Assembly: GCA_046756985.1 (NCBI GenBank) | Contig: JBHHXG010000003.1 | Coordinates: forward strand, 1-44,259 | Direction of reading: 5' to 3' | Origin: JBHHXG01 sp046756985 | GTDB taxonomy: Bacteria > Pseudomonadota > Zetaproteobacteria > Mariprofundales > Mariprofundaceae | Length of the DNA: 44,259 nucleotides | Shown: positions 1 through 8,453 of the stretch, one piece after another | How positions within the stretch are numbered: position 1 is the first letter of the stretch | Layout of the letters: the number at the start of each line of letters is the position of its first letter | Position numbers and translations under genes: made by a program | The notes under the pieces: generated by a model | The model's input: only the letters and a program-made list of their open reading frames with translations | Database searches by the model: none | Told to the model about the DNA's origin: nothing

Positions 1-231
1 TGACTGGCGCGGCACGCATTACCCGCTGACGGAGTTGAAGAAATACAGGATTTAGTCGCTGCTGAGCAGATGCCTGGATGGCGCTTTCGACCATCGCCGC
101 ACGCCTGTAGTCATGCACACGACGCAGTGTTGCACTTTGACCTCTCCTATATTCGCCAGAAATTAATTACCGTCCAGGAATTCACTGCCAAAAAAGTAGA
201 AATATGAACCGTGGAAGAAAGGTCAATCTCT
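1..231. other. Left-edge region without a recognisable gene
   Basis: A plus-strand frame is open from base 2 to a stop at 50-52, ending in a peptide like ...PLTELKKYRI. It could be the 3' end of a gene that begins outside the window, but 17 residues are too few to assign. The rest, up to the stop codon of the minus-strand nuclease gene at 232, shows no credible start with a ribosome-binding site, no obvious terminator hairpin and no tRNA. It may be the eroded edge of an acquired segment. Confidence 0.3.
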
Positions 232-978
232 CTATTTCTTGGCTGCTCTCGCCATAGCTCTGCTAACCTTGGATATCGTATCTTGCGCTGTTCCAGTTTC
301 GATCACTTCGCGTTTAAAAGCTTCCCTTTGCAGGATTTCTTGAATTTCTTCCACATCAACTTTTAATCCTGGTTTGATCTTACGAAGCTCTCTCCGAATC
401 GTGGAAGCAACAGGTTGGCTAAGGGCTATAGCAGTTATCATAAATTTATTTACTACTTGTTGTCTTTCATAGAAATCGGTGATCAGATCCTTATCTATGC
501 CTCTTTTACATAGCATATAGAGCATTTCAACATCCTGCCCGGATCGAGGATTAAGCTCAGTAAATTTAAAGGCGCATACGAGCTCATGATCAACCTTCCC
601 TTTCACGGAGACATGGTATATTTCCCATTCAATGCCATTTGTAAGAACTACCCATTCAATGCCTTCTCCAGCAGCATAATTTACCGCTTGGCGCAAATGG
701 TTCTCTTTCAAATCTAACCCGATTGCTTTGATCTCAATCAGATACCGGACAACATCATCATACTTGACTGCTAGATCACAATATGTGCCCCTAATTGCAT
801 ATTCTCTCGTGATTTCAGAGTACTTATCGAACCCAAAAACTTCTTCAAGGACATCGCTGATGATAGTTACCGTGTCAGCTTCATTAACATCTCGTTCCCT
901 AGCTCTATTTAATACCCTCTTAAACTTAGGAACGGCTTTCCGAATTCTTTCAAGCGTTTTTGCAGGAATGCTAGCCAT
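232..978 (-). CDS. Stand-alone HSDR_N-type restriction endonuclease-like protein
   Basis: The 248-aa protein resembles the N-terminal nuclease domain of type I restriction R subunits and predicted type IV restriction enzymes (HSDR_N). A PD-(D/E)xK core is visible: D68 in TYCDL, then E82-I-K84 in LIEIKA, followed by a helix and a VLTNG strand typical of the family. There is no helicase or motor domain and no methylase or specificity partner nearby, so it is an orphan nuclease domain. The start is ATG 978, preceded by GGAGGGAGA at good spacing; a GTG at 993 lies within this ribosome-binding site and is less likely. The gene sits 44 bases after fadD on the same strand and looks AT-richer than its neighbours, which suggests horizontal acquisition. 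Its role (defence or other DNA processing) is inferred only from the fold. Confidence 0.8.
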   Translation of the reverse strand: MASIPAKTLERIRKAVPKFKRVLNRARERDVNEADTVTIISDVLEEVFGFDKYSEITREYAIRGTYCDLAVKYDDVVRYLIEIKAIGLDLKENHLRQAVNYAAGEGIEWVVLTNGIEWEIYHVSVKGKVDHELVCAFKFTELNPRSGQDVEMLYMLCKRGIDKDLITDFYERQQVVNKFMITAIALSQPVASTIRRELRKIKPGLKVDVEEIQEILQREAFKREVIETGTAQDTISKVSRAMARAAKK

Positions 979-1022
979 ATGTTCTCCCTCCACCCATTTT
1001 CCAGAATTATGCAGCAGTGATA

Positions 1023-2822
1023 TTAACCGGTTTCATCCGCTGCATACAGGGCTTCAATCTCGGCCGCATGCAATTCAGCAATCTTGCGCCTTTTCAGTTT
1101 CAGTGTTGGCGTCAACAGGCCATTGGCTTGCGTCCAGTCCTCCTGCACGAATGTGAAGTCGTGGATGCGCATATAGCTCGGCAGATCACGGGCTGCTTTT
1201 TGCATGCGCGTACGTAACCAGCCGTGTACAAGTGGGCTGCTGTCCCAGTTATCGGGAAAGTCCTTGCGCATAGCGCGCTTCCATGTCTTTTCCAGCATAT
1301 CCCGGTCAGCAATAACCAGCGCGGCCAGGTGGGGACGCTGATCCCCAACCACCATGGCCTGCAGGATGCACGGATCCTGCGAAATATGCTGCTCGATAAG
1401 GGCGGGCGGCACATTTTCGCCATTGGAGAGCACCATCATCTCCTTTTTGCGATCCACAATCTTCACATAGCCATCAGTATCGATTTCAGCGATATCACCG
1501 GTATGCAGCCAGCCATCATCATCAATAGCCTCGGCAGTCGCTTCCGGATTGTTCCAGTAGCCCTGCATCACCATCGGGCCTCGCGCCAGCAGTTCGCCAT
1601 CCGCGGCCAGCTTCAGCTCTACGCCGGGCAATGCAGGACCAATGGTTTCCGGCTTAATGTGCGACTCTGGATTGACTGTCAGCACCGGCGAGGCCTCTGT
1701 CAGGCCATAGCCTGGCGCAACAGTAATATCCGCGGCTAACAGAAAACGGGCTATATTCGGACTCAATGCTGCGCCTCCCGAAACAAACAGGCGCAGATTT
1801 CCTCCCATTTTTTCGCGCAGTTTGGCATTGACCAGGTGATCAAGCACGTTCCACAATTTTACTTTGATGCCACCCAGTTCATGGCCCTGCTGATGCCGTT
1901 CAAACCGCTCGCTGCCAAGCTGCTGCGCTTTCTCAAACAGCCAACGCTTGATGGCCGGACCCTGCTGCAGCTTTTCGTTCACACCTGCGTAAATCTTTTC
2001 GTAAAGGCGGGGCACGGAAATCATAACCGTTGGTTTTACCTCGGGCATGTCCCGCATCAGCGTCGTTACATCCTCGGCATAGGCAATCTCGGCACCGCAG
2101 GCGACAGGAATAAAATGGCCCACCGTCCGCTCAAAGGCATGCGAAACCGGCAAAAAGGAAAGAAAAGTATCATCAGGCCATACCGGTATTCCACCCAGAC
2201 CTGCCACCACATCGCTCAAAAGATTGCCATGACTTAGCATCACCCCTTTCGGATTACCAGTAGTACCCGATGTGTAAATCAGTGTTGCCAGCATATTGCG
2301 GTCCGGAAGGGCTGCGTCGAGTTTTCCATCCCATGCTGCATCCTGGCTGGCGGTGGCCACGCTCTCACCCTCATCTGCTGTGAACGGCAAAACAAGCACG
2401 TCGAAACCATCCAGTTTGGCCTGCTGTTCTCCGGCTTGAGCCAGCACCAGCATGCAGCCGGCGTCTTCAAGCACATAATGCACGGCCTCAGGCGGATCGG
2501 TAAAATAGGCTGGCACCGTGACTGCGCCAAGACGCAAAAGGGCAAAGTCAGCCAGCAGCCATTCCACGGAGTTATGGCCCAGAATACCGACCCTGTCTCC
2601 CGGCTTTACGCCTTTGGATTGCAGCCATGCAGCAACCCTCAATACAGCCTGCTGTACCGTAACGCGGTTCATCCTCTTCCACAGACCATCCGGCAGGCGT
2701 GTCCTGAGCATCGGATTCTCGAGCCATGCTGGCGGAGAGGCAAACAGCAAATCCGAAAGGCATGTTGCTTCTTCGGCCCGCTTCAGACCTATACATGTTT
2801 CATTTACATGAGATTTATTCAT
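1023..2822 (-). CDS. fadD: Long-chain acyl-CoA synthetase (AMP-forming)
   Basis: The 599-aa protein activates fatty acids to acyl-CoA with ATP, the entry step of beta-oxidation. The AMP-binding P-loop-like motif YTSGTTGNPKG lies near residues 178-188. GYGLTEASP and a YKV/GDIAEID-type hinge region follow, then DRKKEMMVLSNGENVPP near the C-terminus. The length and the SNGENV motif fit the FACS/FadD15-like branch of long-chain acyl-CoA synthetases better than E. coli FadD. Its ATG lies inside the last codons of the upstream fadB-like gene (8-base overlap, ATGAATAA), so the two are probably translationally coupled. It is the last gene of the fadA-fadB-fadD operon. Chain-length preference cannot be read from the sequence. 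Confidence 0.9.
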   Translation of the reverse strand: MNKSHVNETCIGLKRAEEATCLSDLLFASPPAWLENPMLRTRLPDGLWKRMNRVTVQQAVLRVAAWLQSKGVKPGDRVGILGHNSVEWLLADFALLRLGAVTVPAYFTDPPEAVHYVLEDAGCMLVLAQAGEQQAKLDGFDVLVLPFTADEGESVATASQDAAWDGKLDAALPDRNMLATLIYTSGTTGNPKGVMLSHGNLLSDVVAGLGGIPVWPDDTFLSFLPVSHAFERTVGHFIPVACGAEIAYAEDVTTLMRDMPEVKPTVMISVPRLYEKIYAGVNEKLQQGPAIKRWLFEKAQQLGSERFERHQQGHELGGIKVKLWNVLDHLVNAKLREKMGGNLRLFVSGGAALSPNIARFLLAADITVAPGYGLTEASPVLTVNPESHIKPETIGPALPGVELKLAADGELLARGPMVMQGYWNNPEATAEAIDDDGWLHTGDIAEIDTDGYVKIVDRKKEMMVLSNGENVPPALIEQHISQDPCILQAMVVGDQRPHLAALVIADRDMLEKTWKRAMRKDFPDNWDSSPLVHGWLRTRMQKAARDLPSYMRIHDFTFVQEDWTQANGLLTPTLKLKRRKIAELHAAEIEALYAADETG

Positions 2823-4902
2823 AAATCACCTCAAGGTTCCCTGGAATATCCAGGCCCAGTGAATCGATCTTCTGCCGCAATTCTACTTTTTTGGTTTGTG
2901 AAAAATGGTGCAGCAAACCTCCCCTGAACGGCGGGAACCCAATGCCGTAAACCATAGCGGCATCCAGATGCCCGGTGTCTTCAACCGCCTTTTCACGCAG
3001 ACATGCCAGTGCCTCGATCAGCATCGGGACCAGGCAGGCGTCCACGATATCCGTATCTGTCATGATTCCTTTATCATCGCCAATATCAGCATCCGTCCCA
3101 GGCTTTTCATGCGGCTTTGCCGGCAGGTACTTTGCCAGACCGGGATTCACAGTGCCCCGCTTTTTGCCCTCATATGTAAAGAAACCTGAACCCGACTTGG
3201 CCCCAAGCAAACCACCCTTGACCATGCGGACAAACCAGTCCGGCATCACGAAACGATCACCGTAAGCGTCACCGAGATGCGCGCCGACATGCATGCATAT
3301 ATCCATCCCTACTCGGTCCGCCAGCTCAAAAGCCCCCATCGGCATACCGAAGTTTTTAAGCGCTCCGTCGACATGCGTAATCTTCTGACCGCCTTCAAGC
3401 AGATGCAATGCCGCCACCATATAAGGCATCAGGCAACGATTCACGAGAAATCCAGGACTGTCTGCTGTTACCACCGGAAACTTGCCCCAACGTACAGCCA
3501 GTGCCGTACTCAGCTGAATAGCACGGGCATCCGTCTTTTTGCCGGCGATAATTTCAACCAGTGGCATTTTCGGAGCCGGATTAAAGAAATGCATGCCTGC
3601 GATACGTCCCGGATATTTGGCCTTTTTCTGCATGTCTGTTACCGAGAGTGATGATGTATTGGTCAAAAGTAGTGTGTTTTTCGCCACATGCTGCTCGACA
3701 TCAGCCCAAAGCGCCTGCTTGATTTTCAGCTCCTCAAGCACCGCCTCGATCACCACTTGGGCATCTTTCAGACCGCTGTGGTCCATGACCGGACGGATTC
3801 GCTGCATCCGCTCTGGATCACGCTTTGCCAGGCGGGCAATGTTTTTCATGCCATGGCCAAGTGCTTCTTCGGACACCTCGTGCAAATCCACATCCGTACT
3901 CTTTGCCGCCACCCAGGCAATGCCACTGCCCATGACACCGCCACCATAAACCGCAGTATGACTGATAGCGGCAGCTTTATCCCTGCCGTCTCGTGCCGCG
4001 GTCTGTTTCTTTAATGCTTCGCCGAGAAAAAATATACGGATCAGATTCTTGCATGTGGCAGTTACAGCCAATGCGCCAATGGATTCGGCCTCCCGTGCAT
4101 AAGCCTGGCCGTTATGCATGCCAACCAGGCTGCGCAGTAACATAATCGTTGCCGGAATGGCCGGATAAGCCTGCTCGATATCTAGATGCCTGAAACGTGC
4201 CAATACCCGTTTTTCAACCTGTTGAAAGAACAGTGCGCGGACTGGCCACAGACGCATCCACCATGGGTTTACACTTTTATATGATGCCTTGCCCTTCTCC
4301 GACAGATAACGTATCGCATTTCCGGTTTGCTCAGCATGGCAGGCAATGGCCGCCAGGCCAATCCGCTTGGCTCGTTTTGCATCCACGGTCCTGCCGGTCA
4401 GAATCATTTCTACCGCTTTCGGCCAGCCAATCCTTTTTGGCAATCGCACACAACCGCCGAAACCGGGATGAATACCTATCTTGATTTCCGGGAGACCAAG
4501 TTGTGTTTTGGCATCGTGAATGGCAACGATATGGTCGCAACCCAGTGCCACTTCCAGCCCGCCACCCATGCAAGCACCCTGTACAAGCGCGATGGATATC
4601 GCCGGAAGGTCTTCAATCCGGCGGCACACTGCCTGTCCGCGTTCGGCAAGCCGCACGGCCTCCATGCGATCTGTCACCGACTGAATCAGGGAAATATCAG
4701 CACCGGCGATAAAACAGCCGGGCATGGCGCTCTCCAGCACGAGAACACGAGGTGTGTCTTTCTCCAGTGCGTCCAGACGTTTCTCCAGCTGTTCCATACA
4801 TATCAGATCAAGCACATTGACGGGTTTATCCGTGCGCACAAAGCGCAGATGGGCAACATCTTCCTTCCGGACAAGTTCCACAGTCTGAGTATTTACTGCC
4901 AT
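2815..4902 (-). CDS. fadJ: Fused enoyl-CoA hydratase / 3-hydroxyacyl-CoA dehydrogenase
   Basis: This 695-aa bifunctional alpha subunit carries out steps two and three of beta-oxidation. The N-terminal crotonase domain shows GCFIAGADIS (oxyanion hole) and the two catalytic-glutamate contexts GGGLEVALGCD and LPEIKIGIHPGFGG. The NAD-binding Rossmann motif GGGVMGSGIA follows near residue 320, then the catalytic-His context MHFFNPAPKMPLVEI. The length matches E. coli FadJ (714) and FadB (729). The start is ATG 4902, with GGGAG upstream and the family-typical N-terminus; the frame stays open to 4950, but that extension lies within fadA and has no ribosome-binding site. The first 10 bases overlap the end of fadA. 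FadB versus FadJ naming is uncertain. Confidence 0.92.
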   Translation of the reverse strand: MAVNTQTVELVRKEDVAHLRFVRTDKPVNVLDLICMEQLEKRLDALEKDTPRVLVLESAMPGCFIAGADISLIQSVTDRMEAVRLAERGQAVCRRIEDLPAISIALVQGACMGGGLEVALGCDHIVAIHDAKTQLGLPEIKIGIHPGFGGCVRLPKRIGWPKAVEMILTGRTVDAKRAKRIGLAAIACHAEQTGNAIRYLSEKGKASYKSVNPWWMRLWPVRALFFQQVEKRVLARFRHLDIEQAYPAIPATIMLLRSLVGMHNGQAYAREAESIGALAVTATCKNLIRIFFLGEALKKQTAARDGRDKAAAISHTAVYGGGVMGSGIAWVAAKSTDVDLHEVSEEALGHGMKNIARLAKRDPERMQRIRPVMDHSGLKDAQVVIEAVLEELKIKQALWADVEQHVAKNTLLLTNTSSLSVTDMQKKAKYPGRIAGMHFFNPAPKMPLVEIIAGKKTDARAIQLSTALAVRWGKFPVVTADSPGFLVNRCLMPYMVAALHLLEGGQKITHVDGALKNFGMPMGAFELADRVGMDICMHVGAHLGDAYGDRFVMPDWFVRMVKGGLLGAKSGSGFFTYEGKKRGTVNPGLAKYLPAKPHEKPGTDADIGDDKGIMTDTDIVDACLVPMLIEALACLREKAVEDTGHLDAAMVYGIGFPPFRGGLLHHFSQTKKVELRQKIDSLGLDIPGNLEVIYE

Positions 4903-6212
4903 GGTTCGCTCCCAAGCAACACGGCGCCGCCCTGTCCGCCACCAATACATAACGTTCCCAACGCCAGACCGCCACCGGTGTCCTGCCGCAACTGGTGTAA
5001 TAATGTCAGAATCAGCCGGGTCCCTGTCATACCGACCGGGTGACCGATGGCCACCGCACCGCCATGGACGTTCAGATGTTTCATATCCGGTTCGCCCATC
5101 GCCTTTTTCAGGCCGAGATGACGGCTGGCAAATACTTTTGAATCCATGGCCTTCAGACAGGCCAGCACCTGTGATGCGAAGGCTTCGTTAATCTCGATAC
5201 GCGCCATGTCTTTCATCACAAGCTTGTGCCGCGACAGCACACGATGGCTGGCATGAACCGGCCCCAGACCCATACGCTCGGGATCACAGCCGGTATAACC
5301 CCAGTCATGCAGATAACCAAGAATCGGCCAGCCTTCCGCCTCTGCCTTTTGCCGATGCGAAAGCAACAGCATGGCCGCCCCATCGGTAATCTGGGAACTG
5401 TTTCCCGCCGTAACCGTACCCAGCGGCTTTTCAAACACCGGCTTGAGTTTCCCGAGCGCTTCCATGCTCTGCTCTGAACGGATGCCTTCATCACGATGTA
5501 CTGGCGCAAAGGCCGGCGGTGGAAATGCATGCATCACTTCGTCTTCAAACCAGCCGGCCTGCCATGCTTCATGCGCCCGCTGATGACTTTGCAGGGAGAA
5601 TTCGTCCTGCTCCTTACGTGTAATGGCAAACTCACGTGCCAGCACCTCGGCAGTTTGTCCCATGTTCAGACCTACAGTCGGATCGGTCAGACCTTCAAGC
5701 AGGGAGATGCGCGGTTTCCATGGCGCTTTCACCAATCCAGTGAATGCCTTTGCCTTGTGAGCTAATGATCTGGCACGTGACAATTTTGTTAAGGCAACAC
5801 GAAACTCATCATGAAACAGCAATGGCGCCTTTGTCATGGATTCAACGCCACCAGCCAGCACAACCTCGGCACGCCCAGCAAGAATTTTTTCAGCCGCATC
5901 GGTTACGGCCTGCATGCCGGAAGCGCAATTGCGGTGCACCGTATGCGCAGGCACCGCACGCGGCAGCCCGGACAACAGGGCGATGACCCTTGCGATATTG
6001 GTTGCTTCGGCTGGTTGTATAACGTTACCAATGATGACTGCATCGAGTTCCGCATCCGGTACCGGTGCGCGCGCCAGCAACTCACGCACAGCCAGCACAC
6101 CCAGATCGACAGCAGCCCATTCGGAGAAATATCCTTCAGCCTTTCCCAGTGGCGTTCGGATACCCGCGACAACAACCACTTCCCGCATCTTATTCATCGC
6201 CTTTTCCGCCAT
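4893..6212 (-). CDS. fadI: Acetyl-CoA acyltransferase (3-ketoacyl-CoA thiolase)
   Basis: The 439-aa thiolase cleaves 3-ketoacyl-CoA with CoA, the last step of beta-oxidation, and would form the alpha/beta multienzyme complex with the next gene product. Thiolase signatures are present: the nucleophilic Cys in HRNCASGMQAV, GGVESMTKAP, HGGAVAIGHPVGMTG with the catalytic His, and the second Cys in CIGGGQGGA. The length is closer to FadI (436) than FadA (387). The start is ATG 6212, preceded by AGGAGGTTTT; later in-frame ATGs (6197, 6188) lack such a site. This is the first gene of the operon, and an imperfect palindrome lies 32 bases upstream. FadA/FadI naming is by length only. Confidence 0.92.
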   Translation of the reverse strand: MAEKAMNKMREVVVVAGIRTPLGKAEGYFSEWAAVDLGVLAVRELLARAPVPDAELDAVIIGNVIQPAEATNIARVIALLSGLPRAVPAHTVHRNCASGMQAVTDAAEKILAGRAEVVLAGGVESMTKAPLLFHDEFRVALTKLSRARSLAHKAKAFTGLVKAPWKPRISLLEGLTDPTVGLNMGQTAEVLAREFAITRKEQDEFSLQSHQRAHEAWQAGWFEDEVMHAFPPPAFAPVHRDEGIRSEQSMEALGKLKPVFEKPLGTVTAGNSSQITDGAAMLLLSHRQKAEAEGWPILGYLHDWGYTGCDPERMGLGPVHASHRVLSRHKLVMKDMARIEINEAFASQVLACLKAMDSKVFASRHLGLKKAMGEPDMKHLNVHGGAVAIGHPVGMTGTRLILTLLHQLRQDTGGGLALGTLCIGGGQGGAVLLGSEPWQ

Positions 6213-6243
6213 AAAACCTCCTGCTACGGGTGTAGCTTATAGA

Positions 6244-6268
6244 CAAACAAGCCGCAAGTGCCTGTTTG
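6244..6268 (-). repeat. Imperfect 25-bp palindrome upstream of the beta-oxidation operon
   Basis: The outer arms CAAACA and TGTTTG and an inner GC/GC pair are symmetric about the centre, with one mismatch (CAAACAAGC against GCCTGTTTG). It lies 32-56 bases upstream of the fadI start, just upstream of a TATAAG sequence that could be a -10 element. It could be an operator for a fatty-acid-responsive repressor or a leader hairpin. No consensus for a known regulator is matched with certainty. Confidence 0.35.
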
Positions 6269-6401
6269 GTCGCAAAAAAGGCTTTGTTCTAACGAAAACG
6301 GGGATATTTGCCGTGCAAGTTGTTACCGAACGAAGGCTTTCCGCAACAAAAGAGCAATGCGATTCATACACGAGATTTATGATCAGGCTGATAGACCGGC
6401 T

Positions 6402-7220
6402 TTACCGTCGAAGCTTTAAACCCAGCACATCCTGCATATCGTACCAGCCTGCGCTCTGGGCATTAATCCAGGCTGCGGCACGTACCGCGCCACGCGCAAA
6501 GGCCATACGGTCTGTCGCGATATGGCCGATTTCCAGCCGCTCTTCATCGGCTGCAAACATAGCTTTGTGTTCGCCGACAATATTGCCGGCACGTACCACG
6601 GAAAAACCGATCGAACCTGTTTCGCGTTCACCTGTGAGCCCCTCGCGGGACAGCACGGATACCTGATCGAAATCCACACCGCGGCCTTCAGCAAGTGACT
6701 TGCCCATCGCCAGAGCCGTACCGGATGGAGCATCCACCTTGTGGCGGTGATGTGCTTCATAAATTTCAGCATCGTATTCCGGCCCCAGCACAGATGCCGC
6801 CTGCCGGATCAGTTGTAAAGCGAGATTGACGCCAACAGAATAGTTTGCGGCCATCACGACGGGTACATCACGCAGTACACCCTGCATGACTTGCAACTGC
6901 GCCTCTGCAAAGCCGGTGGTGCCAATCACCATGCACAAGCTCCGTCCGGCAGCAAATTTTGCATGCGTCAGGCATGCCTCAGGTGCCGTAAAATCAATCA
7001 GCACATCCGCCTCGCCACAGCTGGATATATCATCAGTTACCGCAATGCCCAGCGTCTGAATACCTGCTACCTCGCCGACATCCTGCCCGATATATTCCGA
7101 ACCCGGACGCTCCGTTGCTCCTGCCAGCTCTGCCCCGCGTGCATCGGCTACTGCACGCACCAGCATACGCCCCATACGGCCTGAAGCGCCTGTCACAATA
7201 ACCCGCATGTTTCTGGACAT
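6402..7220 (-). CDS. dapB: 4-hydroxy-tetrahydrodipicolinate reductase
   Basis: The 272-aa NAD(P)H-dependent reductase acts in the diaminopimelate/lysine pathway, supplying lysine and the peptidoglycan cross-linking residue. The N-terminal dinucleotide motif is GASGRMGRML. The catalytic segment EAHHRHKVDAPSGTA carries the family's HH and K...SGT residues, and NYSVGVN precedes it. The length equals that of E. coli DapB (273). The ATG shares one base with the dnaJ stop (TGATG) and is preceded by a near-perfect Shine-Dalgarno sequence, AAGGAGGTGA, so the gene is coupled to dnaJ as the last gene of the chaperone operon. A second in-frame ATG at 7208 is possible but lies farther from the ribosome-binding site. 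Confidence 0.95.
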   Translation of the reverse strand: MSRNMRVIVTGASGRMGRMLVRAVADARGAELAGATERPGSEYIGQDVGEVAGIQTLGIAVTDDISSCGEADVLIDFTAPEACLTHAKFAAGRSLCMVIGTTGFAEAQLQVMQGVLRDVPVVMAANYSVGVNLALQLIRQAASVLGPEYDAEIYEAHHRHKVDAPSGTALAMGKSLAEGRGVDFDQVSVLSREGLTGERETGSIGFSVVRAGNIVGEHKAMFAADEERLEIGHIATDRMAFARGAVRAAAWINAQSAGWYDMQDVLGLKLRR

Positions 7221-8365
7221 CAGCTCACCTCCTTGGACAAATCATCCCAGAAGTCTTTCACCTTATCCAGAAAGGAAGATCGCTCCGGATAAACTTCATC
7301 GCCCGCTTCCTCGGCAAATTGACGCAACAGTTCCTCCTGCCTGGCTGAAAGCTTTTTGGGAACCGCAATGTGGGTGCGTACATACAAATCACCCTCCTTG
7401 CTGACCCGAACATCTTTAACGCCATGGCCGCGTAAACGGAAAACCTTGCCATCCTGCGTACCTGCAGGAATTCTGATCTTCACCCTGCCAGTCAGCGTTG
7501 GCGCCTCAACTTCGGCACCCAGCGTAGCCTGCGGGAAGGTAATTGGCATACTGCAATACAGGTCTGCACCATCACGCTCGAAGATCGGATGCTCCCTGAT
7601 AGCCGCAACAATGTACAAATCACCGGTCGGCCCACCCTGTGTTCCGGCCTCGCCTTCGCCACCCACACGTACCTGCGCACCATGGTAAACACCGGCGGGA
7701 ATCTTGACCTTCAATGTCTTGCTGACTTTCATACGGCCCGTACCGCCGCAGCCCACACAGGGTGACTCAATCCTTGTTCCTGCCCCCTGACAGGCAGGGC
7801 AGGTACGGCGAATGGCAAAAAATCCCTGACTCATCTGCACCTGTCCATGCCCACCACATGTCTGGCATGGTACGGGATTGGTGCCAGGCCGTGCGCCGGA
7901 GCCATGACAGGTATCACATTGCACATGCTTGGGAACCTCAAGTTCCACTTCCTTCCCGCTGGCAGCCTCCTCCAGCGTCATTGATAAGTTATAGCGCAGA
8001 TCAGCACCCCGGTTACTGTGCCGCATGCCGCCGCCAAAGCCAAAAACATCGCCGAAGACATCGCCAAACAGATCCCCGAAATCTCGAAACGCATGCGAAT
8101 CCTGAAAACCGCCGCTTCCCCAGAAGTCCTGCATCTGAGCATCCACACCGGCATGGCCATAACGGTCATAACGTGCCCGTTTATCCTCATCGGAAAGAAC
8201 TTCGTAGGCTTCGGTTACATCGCGAAAATTCTCGGCCGCTTTCTTGTCATCCGGGTTGCGGTCCGGATGATATTTCATCGCCAGTTTGCGATAAGCACGC
8301 TTGATGGTATTGAGGTCGGCCTCACGATCCACCCCAAGTACTTCGTAATAATCGCGTTCTGTCAC
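7220..8365 (-). CDS. dnaJ: Chaperone DnaJ (Hsp40)
   Basis: The 381-aa co-chaperone stimulates DnaK ATPase activity and delivers unfolded substrates. Its J domain holds the HPD tripeptide at residues 33-35. A Gly/Phe-rich stretch follows (about 80-115), then four CxxCxGxG zinc motifs with cysteines at 150/153, 167/170, 189/192 and 203/206, then the C-terminal substrate-binding domains. All DnaJ elements are intact. The start is GTG 8365 with AAGGAG five bases upstream. It lies 88 bases downstream of dnaK, separated by a strong hairpin, and its stop overlaps the dapB start. Confidence 0.97.
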   Translation of the reverse strand: MTERDYYEVLGVDREADLNTIKRAYRKLAMKYHPDRNPDDKKAAENFRDVTEAYEVLSDEDKRARYDRYGHAGVDAQMQDFWGSGGFQDSHAFRDFGDLFGDVFGDVFGFGGGMRHSNRGADLRYNLSMTLEEAASGKEVELEVPKHVQCDTCHGSGARPGTNPVPCQTCGGHGQVQMSQGFFAIRRTCPACQGAGTRIESPCVGCGGTGRMKVSKTLKVKIPAGVYHGAQVRVGGEGEAGTQGGPTGDLYIVAAIREHPIFERDGADLYCSMPITFPQATLGAEVEAPTLTGRVKIRIPAGTQDGKVFRLRGHGVKDVRVSKEGDLYVRTHIAVPKKLSARQEELLRQFAEEAGDEVYPERSSFLDKVKDFWDDLSKEVS

Positions 8366-8400
8366 CTGAGCTCCTTTAACTCCTGCATGCCATTACGCAA

Positions 8401-8435
8401 CGAAAGGAGCAGGACACACAGCCCCGCTCCTTTCG
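8401..8435 (-). repeat. Perfect 10-bp stem-loop between dnaK and dnaJ
   Basis: CGAAAGGAGC at 8401-8410 and its exact complement GCTCCTTTCG at 8426-8435 enclose a 15-base loop. On the transcribed (minus) strand no T-run follows the stem, so it is not a canonical intrinsic terminator. It is more likely an RNA processing or stability element, or a partial attenuator setting the DnaK:DnaJ ratio. One arm contains a GGAGC sequence, but the dnaJ ribosome-binding site lies farther downstream. Confidence 0.6.
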
Positions 8436-8453
8436 TACACAGCAAAAACAGAC

